This document shows, piece after piece, positions 1 to 11,000 of a stretch of DNA of 64,000 nucleotides. The notes under the pieces were generated by a model. It saw nothing but the letters and a program-made list of their open reading frames with translations. It made no database searches and had not been told where the DNA came from. A program made the position numbers and the translations under genes. This stretch comes from Hevea brasiliensis. Lineage: Eukaryota; Streptophyta; Magnoliopsida; Malpighiales; Euphorbiaceae. Positions within the stretch are counted from its first letter, which is position 1. Every line of letters starts with the position of its first letter. Where the stretch lies: contig NC_079505.1 of assembly GCF_030052815.1 (NCBI RefSeq), forward strand, positions 81,198,330 to 81,262,329. The letters run 5' to 3'.

Positions 1-882
1 TTCCAAACCCGTTGTCTTTCGAAGAAATTCAGGCAACAAGTTCTCAACGGTCTTCCTCAAGAGATCCGAAAGCAGATCCTACAAAATATCATCCAGTCCA
101 GAATCAAAGAACAGCTGGATGTTTTCTAAAAAGGTCTCAATTTTACAAAAAGCAATCAGCAAGGTCACAATGGATGGTGATGGGAATGGGAGTACTACTC
201 AAAACCCCGTTTTCATTGCACTCAGGAACATCCTAACAGATATCCTCTGTGTTATCCAGACTGTGAACACAGCTTAGATTTCAGCATTCTCCGCTTCAAA
301 ACCACTCAGATGTCTGGTACCCGATATCTAGACGCCCGAGAACTATTCAAATGGGGCATGTTAGCTGGAGTCCGAGTTACGAAATCTGATTGTGAAATAA
401 CAAGGTTTTTGGGAAATAGAGTCCTTCAAGAAGTAAGAAGACTATTATTCTTCCTAAAACCAGTCAACATACAAATTATTTCAACACCTCCAGAAGTATT
501 AGCAAATGGAGAGCTACAACAAGCAATCCATTACTTCTACCTGGATACAAAACATCCTCCTCTCTATCATCTTCTGGATTGGCCATGCAATCATAAAGAC
601 TATTTCGTCCAACTCAACAAATGGCGAGCAAAGACAGTTGTCGATAACTGGCGAAAACACTGATATCCAGAATATGCACTAATCCATACGGGTACATACT
701 CTCGGATATTTGTTCATTATGAACATTTGCCAGCTCCAAAACACTTTCATATTGAAACAAGGTATGAAAATTACATGGTTTAGTACGAAAGTCATTACGA
801 CTTATCTTCTGTCTCGTCAGATGACGAAATAAGTGACGACGAGGAGACATGGCACAACTTACAAAACATGATGGAAGGATAA
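1..882 (+). pseudogene. Broken terminal ORF of a caulimovirid-like element, truncated at window edge
   Basis: One reading frame (frame 1) runs from the window edge to a TAA at 880-882. It is interrupted only by in-frame stops at 127-129, 178-180, 661-663 and 781-783; I need no indel to follow it. The product is basic and Trp/Tyr-rich in the middle (a 117-codon open stretch lies at 310-663) and ends in an acidic tail with two DD-rich clusters. It stops about 25 bp before terminal repeat 1, the same position that the pol ORF occupies relative to repeat 2, so I infer that it is the last ORF of an adjacent or tandem copy. I do not recognise a catalytic motif. A coat or movement-related role is possible but unproven. 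Point nonsense mutations without frameshifts fit decay by C-to-T/G-to-A change. Confidence 0.5.
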
Positions 883-906
883 AAGAGTGGTCCCAGCTCC
901 ACTCCA

Positions 907-1885
907 TAAAAAAAAAAAGAAAACGAAAAGAAAAGAAAAGAAAAAGAAAAAATTTAAGACCGGCAAAAGAAATTTACGGCGGCAAAATTATCCAATTTTC
1001 TCTTTATTTTCCTTTATTTTTGTAATCATTTTTACTTTGCTCTCTTTTCCTTTATTTCAAAACCAGACAGGACACTGTTCACCTGTCATATCTTGTACTG
1101 TTCACATGTGAAGGAGACAAGAAGCACTGTTCACACGTGAAGGCATCAAGTGGCAGACACTGTTCAAACTTTCCAAAATTACAAAACTGCCCCTGGACAC
1201 TTCTATATAAGGGGGCACCTATCCAAGGCAAGAGGGGGCCACTTCAAAGGAACAAAAGCTTACCCAAGCTTATCCAAGCTTATCCCTTTTCAAGCTTCTC
1301 CCTTTCAAGCTTCTCAAGCCGAGAGAATCCGAAGAAGGCCCTGAAGAAGTCTCAACCCGAGGTTCAGAAGGAGCAAGAAGGTTGATTCACTTCCCATCCT
1401 GCCCTACCTCTACCTCACCTACAAACCTACAAACCTTGTAACTTCCTTGTAGTAGATCTTAGGAAGCTCATGTGCTGAGCAACCTTTGTAAGTCCTACCC
1501 GGAATTACATCTCCAAAATCTTTGTACAAAATTTACAAAATTTATAAGATTTTGAAGTAAGTTTTCTTCAATTTCTTTTACAAAATTTCAAATTTATTTC
1601 TTTAGCATGCATATGGTCGGTTCAACCGTCTGATCTGCATAAATATACGTATATATGTTCATAACGGACTGGCTCTGCCACCTATTGAATATATACATGT
1701 ATATTCATATTTAAATTTCAAGTTTAATTTTATTTTTGTTAAGTATATATATTCTTAACGGAATGGCTCTGCCGCCTATAGGATATATATATTTAATCTT
1801 TAATTTACAAATTTAATTTTCATTTCTGAAGATTTTCCTTTCTTATTCTTTTTGTTTATTTCTTTAATTGTTTATATATTGTTCA
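907..1885 (+). repeat. Terminal repeat 1 of the caulimovirid-like element
   Basis: This is a direct repeat of 5529-6466, near-identical apart from small indels. It starts in an A/G-rich tract and ends at a shared GTTCA. It contains several ACTGTTCA motifs, a TATA box at 1204-1210, a pyrimidine/purine 'CAAGCTTCTC' stutter, and two copies of an AACGGANTGGCTCTGCC motif (about 1663 and 1757). The arrangement of TATA box followed by a long leader resembles a pararetroviral intergenic region. Right of 1885 the sequence jumps straight into a gag/protease frame with no primer-binding site, so a deletion removed the rest of the leader and the upstream ORFs. It could also be read as an LTR, but it lacks clean TG...CA ends. 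Confidence 0.75.
1202..1212 (+). promoter_or_regulatory. TATA box of terminal repeat 1
   Basis: TCTATATAAGG, repeated exactly in terminal repeat 2. The form closely resembles caulimovirid full-length-RNA promoters. Upstream lie ACTGTTCA motifs at about 1074, 1097, 1126 and 1159. Activity is not shown. Confidence 0.6.
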
Positions 1886-1886
1886 C

Positions 1887-2791
1887 ATTTAAAGCATGAA
1901 GAAAATCCTGAAAATCAGAAAAAACTACAAAACCCTCCAGTCCAATGCCTCCAAAGAGAAACAAAAATCACTAAGAATGAACTTAAACAGCTTAAAGAGA
2001 AAAAGGCACAGGACTCAAAAGCAATCCAGCTTTTGTTTTCAAAACCCCAGGAAGAATCTGAGAAAAATAAAGAAAATAGTTTGGAAACTCAAAAACCTCC
2101 AGAAGATTTTCTTTTCATCCTCAATCAGATCACCTCCAGAAAATATTTGATACAAATCACCATTGTTTTTTCAAAAGATTTCAAAATCAATACAATTGCC
2201 TTATTTGATAGAGGAGCAGATTTGAACTGTATTAAAGAAGGAATTGTTCCAAAGAAATTTTACGAAAAAACCACAGAAAAACTTTCAGCTGCAAATAATT
2301 CAAAAATGGCTATTAGCTATAAGACAGAAGCCTCCATAGCTAATGGTGATTTTCTTTTCAAAACCTCATTCGTAATTGTTCAAGATATTCATCATAGTGT
2401 AATCTTAGGGACTCCTTTCATTAATTTGATAACTCCCTACAAGGTTAACGATGATAGTATCTCCTTCAAAACTATAAAACAAACTCTTGTTTTCCCTTTC
2501 GTTACAAAATCAAAAACAAGAAATCTCAATATTATAAAAGCTTGTTCTATTTATAATAATGAGATTAATGTTTTAATAGAGGGAAAAAAGCAACACTTGT
2601 TGTATTTACAGCAAGATGTTTCTTTAACAAGAATTGAAAAACAATTACAAAATGATTTGGTGAAAAAGAAAATTTCGGATTTCAAAACCCAAATTGAAAG
2701 AGAAATTTGTTCTGATTTACCAAACGCCTTTTGGAATCGAAAACAACATATGGTAGATTTACCATATGAAAATGATTTCAATGAAAAATAG
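1887..2791 (+). pseudogene. Caulimovirid-like polyprotein fragment: gag end and aspartic protease
   Basis: An open frame of about 300 codons entered directly from repeat 1 with no ATG of its own; the N-terminal polyprotein is deleted. The first ~80 residues are Lys/Glu/Gln-rich. A retropepsin-like domain follows: the catalytic triplet at 2207-2215 reads D-R-G, where active proteases of this type have D-T/S-G, and an ILGTPF flap-side motif lies about 2400-2420. The frame ends at a TAG (2789-2791) immediately before the RT start, so it is separated from the polymerase by a nonsense codon. The protease is very probably inactive. It belongs with the following RT-RNase H frame. Confidence 0.75.
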
Positions 2792-5531
2792 ATACCTACA
2801 AAAGCCAGACCAATCCAAATGAATGCTGAACTAGAACAACACTGTCGTTCAGAAATTTTGGATTTAAAGAAAAAAGGATTAATTATAGAATCTAGATCTC
2901 CCTGGAGTTGTGCAGCTTTTTATGTAAACAAAAAATTCAGAAATAGAAAGAGGCACTCTTAGATTAGTAATTAATTACAAACCTTTGAATAAAGCTTTGA
3001 AATGGATCAGGTATCCAATTCCAAACAAAAAAGATCTTTTACAAAAACTTCATTCTGCATTTGTATTTTCCAAATTTGATATGAAATCAGGATTTTGGCA
3101 AATACAGATTGATCCAAAAGATAGATACAAAACCGCATTCACAGTTCCCTTTGGACAGTATGAGTGGAAAGTCATGCCTTTTGGCCTGAAAAATGCCCCA
3201 TTAGAGTTCCAGAGAATTATGAATGAAATCTTTAATCCATATTCAAAATTTTGCATAGTCTATGTAGATGATGTTCTTGTGTTCTCGGAGTCAATTGAAC
3301 AACAGTTCAAACACTTGAGAACATTCTTCTCTGTTACAAAACGAAATGGCCTTGCCGTTTCAAAATCAAAGATTTCTCTTTTCCAAACCAGAGTTAGGTT
3401 TCTAGGTCATTACATATCCCAAGGAACTATTACTCCAATAGAGAAAAGTCTAGAATTTTCAAACAAATTTCCTGACAAAATCTTGGATAAAAACCAGCTA
3501 CAGAGATTTTTAGGTAGCTTGAACTATGTCTTAGATTTTTGTCCAAATATTAACTGTCTAGCAAAACCCTTGCATGATAGGTTAAAGAAAAACCCTGTTC
3601 CATGGACAGATCATCACACTGAAATGATCCGTCACATTAAAAAACAGGTCCAAACCATTCCTTGTCTGCATTTAGCAGATCCATTAGCCCCTAAGGTAGT
3701 CGAGACAGATGCCTCAGAGTTAGGTTATGGTGGAATTTTAAAACAAGTTCAAAACGGAAAAGAACAAATAGTTCAATTCCATTCTGCACATTGGAATGAT
3801 TGTCAAAAGAAATACTCTACCATCAAAAAAGAGATTCTTGCAATTGTCATGTGCATACAAAAATTTCAAAGTGATTTATTAAATCAAAAGTTTTTACTTA
3901 GAATTGATTGCAAATCAGCCAAAGAAGTTTTGCAAAAAGATGTTCAAAATCTTGCATCAAAACAAAATTTTGCACGATGGCAAGCAATTTTAAGTATTTT
4001 TTATTTTGAAATTGAATTTATAAAAGGAGATACAAATTCCATCCCAGACTTTCTAACCAGAGAATTTCTTCAAAACAGGCCAATGCCCAGAAGGAAAAAT
4101 ACCAAGGCTGAAGCCTCAGCCTCTACAAAACCAAACCCTACAAAACTAATCATCTCTTCTGCAAAACCTATTCAAACTTGGGCAGACATGGTCAAAGCAG
4201 AAGAAGAAGATCAAACAAAATTTATTGAATCTCAGGCTCCAGAAACAGACAGTCAGATTCAAAAATGGATAGAATCACTATCCAAATCTCCTGAAGTTCT
4301 TCAGGCCCTACAAAACATAACTCAGGCCAATCAGGCCCAGAAAGGTAAATCTACAAAACCTGTTTCCAAAACCCATGAGAAAGGAGAGTCTTCCTCCCAA
4401 AAAACCCTTTCTCAAAACATTTCTCAAGCCCATGAGATTTTACAAATAGATTTTCAAACCGATGTTTCCCAACCAAATTCTTCTCAAATAGTTTTGTCTC
4501 AAACAAAATTAAAAAAGAAGTCTTCGGAATGGATTACAAAAACCCATTTTCAAAATGTTTTGATCATAGAGGATGAGTTCTTACACCAAGATGCCTCTAT
4601 GGCAATTTCAAAAGCCTTTACAAAAGGATGGTATTACAAACCTTGGGATCTTTCCAAAACCCGAGCCTACTATCAGGCAATACTTGAATTTACTGGCTCA
4701 GCAAAATTCAAACATTTTTATCTAAAAGAAAATCATGCTGATCCGGCTTATTCAACCTGCCACATTCAAAACGTCCTTAATCCTTCTGATTGGGGGCAAG
4801 AACTTACAAAACCAAAAATCTTCCCATTATCATTCCAAAACAAGATTGACCATTGCCAACATTTCAATTACTGGGATTACCAACAGGCATGGTACAATAC
4901 CTTTCTCATACAAAATCACAAGAATAGTCATTCATGGCTGTTCTATTTCCAAAAAACATTTGATCCTTCCAAAACCCCTTCATGGTTTGCTCAGTGGTGG
5001 AAGTATTTTGGTGCACTACCTGAAATTCTTACACCAGAAATATCAGAGAGTTTAAACCTTTTCAAAACCCATTACAAACCCTCACCCAAAGAGAAAAGGT
5101 TTCCTCCTCTTCTCTTGTTCTCTTCAAAATTCTTTTTACCTTGGATTCTTATCTGGTTTTTTGAATTTCGACCCCAAGATGGATTGAATACAATCATCAG
5201 AAGGTTCAAGGTAAAATGGTGGGATTCATTTAATATCCCAGAGACAATTACAACCCAAGGAGTAAAAACCTGGCTTAAGGGAAAAAACCTTTTGCCACCA
5301 ACTCCTATACAAAACTTTTCAAATCAATTGTTTTTGGCCCAAAGATCACATGCCATGGCAAGATTAGCAGGAGCTAAAAATGATGAAGAATATTTTGCAA
5401 TAATGGAACAATTATTGCAAAGCAGAACCAATTCTTCTGCAGCCAATTCTGATTCAGAACCCATCATAGATTTGGGAGATGATGATGAAGAAGGTTGTGG
5501 TACCTCTTCACAAATACAAAATCTGTTATAA
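2792..5531 (+). pseudogene. Caulimovirid-like reverse transcriptase-RNase H with long C-terminal extension, frameshifted
   Basis: The RT N-terminus continues from 2792 in the protease frame, then shifts at an A-rich run around 2928-2940. From there an open frame of about 850 codons runs to the TAA at 5529-5531. Counting from codon 2985, RT shows FDMKSG (31-36) and YVDD (93-96). RNase H shows TDASE (241-245), KKEIL (281-285), RIDCK (306-310) and the distal D of GDTNSIPD. These are all four acidic positions, so the catalytic core looks intact even though translation cannot reach it. Residues ~370-500 are Lys/Ser/Gln-rich. Residues ~540-760 are Trp/Tyr/Phe-rich and strikingly conserved in character. 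The tail is acidic (DLGDDDEE). The C-terminal ~480 residues have no domain I can name. Confidence 0.85.
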
Positions 5532-6466
5532 AAAAAAGAAAAAGAAAAAGAAAAAGACCTGCAAAAGAAATTTATGGCGGCAAATTTATCCAATTTTCTC
5601 TTTATTTTCCTTTATTTTTGTAATCATTTTACTTTTTTAATATTCTCTTCCTTTATTTCAAAACCAGACAGGACACTGTTCACCTGTCATATCTTGTACT
5701 GTTCACTTTTTACTGTTTGCACGTGAAGGCATCAAGTGGCAGACACTGTTCAAACTTTCCAAAATTACAAAATTGCCCCTGGATGCTTCTATATAAGGGG
5801 GCACCTATCCAAGGCAAGAGGAGGCCACTTCAAAGGAACAAAAGCTTACCCAAGCTTCTCCCTCTTCAAGCTTCTCCCTTTCAAGCTTCTCAAGCCGAGA
5901 GAATCCGAAGAAGGTCCTGAAGAAGTCTCAACCCGAGGTTCAGAAGGAGCAAGAAGGTTGATTCACTTCCCATCCTGCCTTACCTCTACCTCACCTACAA
6001 ACCTACAAACCTTGTAACTTCCTTGTAGTAGATCTTAGGAAGATCATGTGTTGAGCAACCTTTGTAAGTCCTACCCGGAATTACATCTCCAAAACCTTTG
6101 TACAAATCTTACAAATTTTATAAAGTTTTGAAGTAAGTTTTTCTTCAATTCTTTTCTTACAAAATTACAAATATTTCTTTCTTTAGCATGCATATGGTCG
6201 GGTTAACCGCCTGATCTGCATAAATATACGTATATATGTTCATAACGGACTGGCTCTGCCGCCTATTGAATATATACATGTATATTCATATTTAAATTTC
6301 AAGTTTAATTTTTATTTTTGTTAAGTATATATATTCTTAATGGACTGGCTCTGCCGCCTATAGAATATATATATTTCTTTAATTTACAAATTTAATCTTT
6401 TCATTTCTGAAGATTTTCCTTTCTTATTCCTTTTGTTTATTTCTTTAATTGTTTATATATTGTTCA
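5529..6466 (+). repeat. Terminal repeat 2 of the caulimovirid-like element
   Basis: Second copy of the 907-1885 repeat (~938 bp). It begins in the A/G tract that overlaps the pol stop codon and ends at the same GTTCA. Relative to copy 1 it differs by substitutions and short indels, for example in the spacing of the ACTGTTCA motifs before the TATA box. Unlike copy 1 it continues into about 60 bp of leader and a tRNA primer-site match at 6527, so this is the copy that keeps the expected promoter-leader-primer order. The viral body that should follow is absent. Confidence 0.75.
5788..5798 (+). promoter_or_regulatory. TATA box of terminal repeat 2
   Basis: Same TCTATATAAGG as in repeat 1, followed by the same GGGCACCTATCCAAGGC leader start. 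It lies about 740 bp before the primer-binding match, a plausible leader length for a pararetrovirus-type transcript. Confidence 0.6.
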
Positions 6467-6526
6467 AGATCTAGATTATTGCTTCTTCCCTGTTAGCTCA
6501 TCCCTCTTTCGATCCCGGTGCGTCCT

Positions 6527-6540
6527 TGGTATCAGAGCCA
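6527..6540 (+). other. tRNA-iMet primer-binding site match
   Basis: TGGTATCAGAGCCA is complementary to the 3' end of plant initiator tRNA-Met. It lies 61 bp past the end of repeat 2. It may be the minus-strand primer site of the caulimovirid-like element, or belong to the small LTR-like element that starts 4-5 bp downstream; the sequence alone does not decide. Confidence 0.6.
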
Positions 6541-6544
6541 TGTT

Positions 6545-6878
6545 GTGGATGCCGGGATGCCCAACGTGGTCCGAAAGGATAATAATAATTCTGGGCCTTG
6601 ACTGGACAAGCTAGCTTTTCTAGTTCAAATGGTATCAGAGCCACGATAAGCTATCCCAGGTCCCGAGTTCGAATCTTGGAGGGGTTAGTAATATCCAACT
6701 CAAGAGACCTTGGTGGTGTATAACGCCCTCTGGATGGGGCCCATGTGGGCCCCTACACGGGGCCTCTCAACTCACACGGTGGGAGAGGGGTTGGAGAGTG
6801 GATGCCTGGGATGCCTAACGTGGTCCGAAAGGATAATAATAATTCTGGACCTTGACTGGACAAGCTAGCTTTTCTAGT
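6545..6878 (+). mobile_element. TRIM-like miniature LTR element
   Basis: Two ~80-bp direct repeats (6545-6624 and 6798-6878, a handful of mismatches) flank ~173 bp. Five bases after the left repeat is a second TGGTATCAGAGCCA primer-site match (6630-6643), and just before the right repeat is a purine tract GGGAGAGGGGTTGGAGAG (6781-6798). Repeat, primer site, tiny non-coding interior, purine tract, repeat is the TRIM architecture. A tRNA B-box-like GAGTTCGAATC (6665-6675) lies inside. The repeat ends are not clean TG...CA and I see no target duplication, so the boundaries are approximate. Confidence 0.45.
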
Positions 6879-7440
6879 GTATATATATATATATATAATT
6901 GATTATTTTAATTGTTAAATTTAAAAACTAAGAATAATTTAATAAAAATATAAAACAAATAATTTTTTTTAATTTAAACAATTAAATATTAAATTTATTT
7001 AAATTAAAATATAATATTTAATTTAAATAATTACAGAGAGCTTCATGATGTTACAATTACATTTTTTATTAATAAATTTCATAAATTTTGTGATAAAATT
7101 ATATTTTTTAGTGGACATGATTCGCATTATAATTTAACAAATTTAGCCAAATTTTAAAATTTTAAATTTCTATATAATATTTGCCAATAAGTAAAGCCAT
7201 CTTTTAATTTTTTAAGAGTTAATTGATAAGAAATAAAATGAGTATTTTATATGAGATTTGTCACTTTTAGTACAAATAAGAATTGATATAAAATAAATTA
7301 TTTATTTTTTGAGAAAAGAGTATTGTATTCATTACATAATTCAAAGTTATTATTTAATTTATTAAATATTTTTTTAAATAATAAAAATTATCATATTAGA
7401 ATAACTATTTTAAATTTTGGTTAAAGTTTTAACTAAGATA
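6879..7440. other. AT-rich gap
   Basis: Very AT-rich sequence starting with a short (AT)n run. No gene, repeat boundary or Sirevirus 5' LTR is recognisable. The 5' part of the Sirevirus should lie here and is missing. Confidence 0.5.
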
Positions 7441-8012
7441 TAAAATTTCCACCATTCTGTGAAATATAAATTTCAAAAGATCCATGCCTTGAAACATATG
7501 GTTATCTCTGTCAAAATTTCCTAATTGGTTTTGATGGTTTCATGAACTATGGCAAATACAAGAATCATTTCATTAAAGCATCTACATCCTCCTTGCCTAA
7601 TGTCACATGTTATTATTGCAATAAAAGAGGTCACATGATTAGTTCTTGTGCACTTAGGAAGAATCTCCTTAAGGTAAAGAAGGTATAGGTACCAAAGGGA
7701 ACCTTACCTAAGGTCACTAACCCCCAAGGATCCAAAGTTGCTTGGGTACCTAAAGCTAAATGATTAAATTTTAGGTTTGTTTCAAAGGGATGAAGGAAAG
7801 TGAAAAATGGTATATAGATAGTGGTTGTTCAAAGCATATGACTGGTGAAAAGGACAAGTTTTCAAAAATTACAATGGTAGATGGAGGACATGTGAAATTT
7901 GGAGATAAAGGAAAAGGAAAAATAATTGAAAACGACACAATTGGAACCAAACCTTGCATTGAAGATGTGTCACTTGTTGAAGGTTTAAAATACAACTTAC
8001 TAAGTGTAAGCC
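7441..8012 (+). pseudogene. Sirevirus gag C-terminus and protease start (5' fragment)
   Basis: Degenerate Ty1/copia gag with a CX2CX4HX4C zinc knuckle (CYYCNKRGHMISSC, from ~7608). The gag end has the Sirevirus-type WVPK motif (~7745). The protease has WYIDSGCSKHMTG (~7808-7846). A TAG at 7686-7688 breaks gag. The frame stops at NLLSVS, exactly where the chromovirus is inserted, and resumes at 19595 with QLCDKG in the same frame. No 5' LTR or gag N-terminus is present upstream, so the element was truncated as well as interrupted. Confidence 0.8.
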
Positions 8013-11000
8013 TGTCACACCCTAGCCCTCCGTAAGGCATAACATAATCCCGTAGTATACCTAATGAATTACCAACTTCGTCTACTGATAACCCATTAAA
8101 TACACTACAAGGGATTTTAAAACTTTTCTTACTTCTTTTTACAGTGGTGAGCACTATTTACAGGTGTTAAAAAATTATTTTTTTGAACTGAAGTGAAACA
8201 GCTAACACATTTGAATAATTAATAATTTCTGCAAAAATTTTGGCAGAGTGCCATCTGTATTTTGAATAAAACAGTTCTTAAAAAACCTGTAAAAAGCACT
8301 TCAAATATTTGGTTAAATCTCCAACTCCAATATTCAATAAACACAATAAGTTTCTCAACAATTGCCAACTCAAATGTACAATAATTTTTCAGTGTTTTCA
8401 AAAGCTGGAATAAAAGAAATATATCACAATATTTATAAGTCAAAATAATTTACAAATATAATTTACAACTTCAATGTACAATTTTAATTTACAACTGCTC
8501 AAAACCAAGAACACTATATACATACAGTGAACATACATTACAATACAAAATGCAAAATATGGTATATTCAATATACCCGATGATCTCTCAGTGTAGTACT
8601 AGCAGCCTAGTCTGCTGTCCTGTTAGTCTATCTACCTGCGATAGTAATGAAAAGCTATCGCTGAGCCAATATCTCAGTGGTACACAACATTAATAAAATG
8701 CAACTTTAAATCATAAGCCATAAATCATATAAACAGTGGATACTTAAAACCATAGTTAAATTCAAAGACAGTGAATGTCATAAAGAATTTAAACTCCATT
8801 TCACAATATCATAATAATTATAAAAAAATCACACACATAGCTTAATCATGTTCCAAAGTCCAATTCGTCCCAAAAGTCAATGGCTAGTGAGGAATTCAAT
8901 TCATCCCAAAAGCCGATGGCTAGTGAGGAATAACATAGCTAGCTAGCAATAATACGAGTACTCATTCTATTCGTCCTCAACAAGCACACAACTCAATACT
9001 TCAGCCAGAGAGGGAATTTAATTCATCCCACTAGACAAGCTAGCGAGGAATTCAATCAATATACATGATAGCTGTGGTTTCAAACCATTTATAATGCTTT
9101 TCAATTAATAGTATCCATCAAATATCATTCAAATAATTTTTCACAATTTAAAACAATGATATACAAATAGTCATAATTTATTTCAATTGAAAATTCAAAA
9201 GAAATAACTGTTGTGCACAAACCTTTGATAACTGTCTCTTGGCCCTGACTTAGTGTTTCCTTCTCCTTCCCTGAGTCTTTGCTAACTGAAACACACAATT
9301 TGAAGTGTTTCAGTACTCATTTAAACTGTCTCTAATAATAAGGTTCAATAATTAATTTATTGAATTCTATTATTTTCCTTAGTCAACCTAAAATGTTGAC
9401 CCTCGATGCACTCTAGGTGAATTAGGTTTTAATGTTACCAATATGTCACATTTTATAGCCTTTTAGTATTGGTACATGTTACCAAATTTATTTTCATGTA
9501 TATTGTATTTTATTGCAATTTGCCGGATTTCGATATACTAATTTGACCTAGCCGGATGACCTAGTTCCCTCAGTTTTCCAGTTTTGTCAAAACTACAAAC
9601 TTGTAGGTCTATGTCTTATTGCATGCGGAGCAAAATTTCCGGTCATTTTGAGTTGTGTAGACCAAGTTATGGTCAATTTACCAATACTGGACAGAATGCA
9701 TCAAAATAGTAGGTTTAGGTGGATCTGAATTTGTGTAAGCTATTTGACTTACTTATGATCATTTCTGGGCTTTGGTGTCTTCATAAGAATTGTAGATATA
9801 TGTCTCAACTATTCATGGTAAAAATTTTAGGTCAATTGGACTTGTTTTGAGTGAGTTATGGTCAAAATACTAACTACTGCCCAAATGGTAAATTTTCAGG
9901 CTTTTAAAGCACTAATCCGGATTTGGTCAATTTTCAAGTCACCTTCTAGGAAGAATTTTGGTAAGCTTCCTTCATGAAAGTTGGCAAATTTTGTGCCTAG
10001 TTTTACCTCCAATTGGTCTCATACCAATTGGAGCCACACACTTAAGGTTCTAAGCTAAAACTTACACTGCCCTATTGCACATTGTTCATCCTTTACCAAT
10101 TACACATCCTATGCTTTCCAAGTCACTCTTCCATGCCAATTCTGGTTTGTACCATAACATAAACACATTTAGCAACAAATTTTTGGTCATTTTGGCAGCT
10201 TATAACCATTCTCAATATGCACGTTATAACCCAGAATTTTCCAAGTCCAATTACAACAATTAAACACATGAATGCACCTCATTGACATGTCCAAATTCAA
10301 ACCTTTATGCACACATACATGCTGCCATCCATAACAACATAATTTAACAATATAATTTCATAAACCAAACCATGAAACAACACATTTTGATCCTCTTCAT
10401 AAGGCTTTCACAAGTTTACACATTCCCATTAATTTCCACTTTCACTTTTCAAGCTTACAATTCAAACCTTACACATGGAATTCAACTTCAATACAATTAA
10501 ATATTTAAATCATCATCCAAACCACTATTTACATACAAGAAAAAGTTTTTCATGGTGAGTCCTCATGGCTGCCGAAATGTACCCCTCCATTAATTTATCA
10601 AACATCAAAAATTCCTCCACAAAACAACTACCCACAACACCCATTCAAAGTTTAATGAAACAAGAATTAAAAATACATACTTACTACTTTTGAAATTCTT
10701 CAAAACCTCACCAAAACTTAATTTTCTTGCTGCCTATCTACTGCCCAAGTTGTGTAGAACAACTTTAGTGAAGAAATCAAGTGGAAAAGGGGCTTACTTC
10801 ATGCTTGCATGGAGGTTAGGAAGCTTTGGCCATGGTTGGCCGTCCATGGAGGTTTTGAGAGTTTTTTTTTTCAATTCGGCAAGGTGAGTAAGGTTGAAGA
10901 AGATGAGTGATCTGCTGTCCACAATATGTTTAATGGTCCACTTTAGTGGAGTTAGTGGGGCACTAATAGGATTAAAAACATTTTTTATGTTAAACTTCCA

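Noticed and set aside
310..663. Stand-alone 117-codon host gene
   Set aside because: Same frame continues on both sides across nonsense codons, so it is a piece of the longer broken ORF 1-882.
887..1385. Open frames over the start of terminal repeat 1
   Set aside because: Low-complexity Lys-rich or promoter/leader sequence; the same frames recur in the second repeat only because the DNA is duplicated. No coding signature.
6630..6680. Possible tRNA gene or tRNA-derived SINE
   Set aside because: A B-box-like sequence and a PBS are present but no A box at the right spacing, no cloverleaf and no poly(A); the TRIM reading explains it better.
10075..10263. Open frame repeated at 18096-18284
   Set aside because: Conserved only because both lie at the same place in the two LTR copies; no start context or domain.
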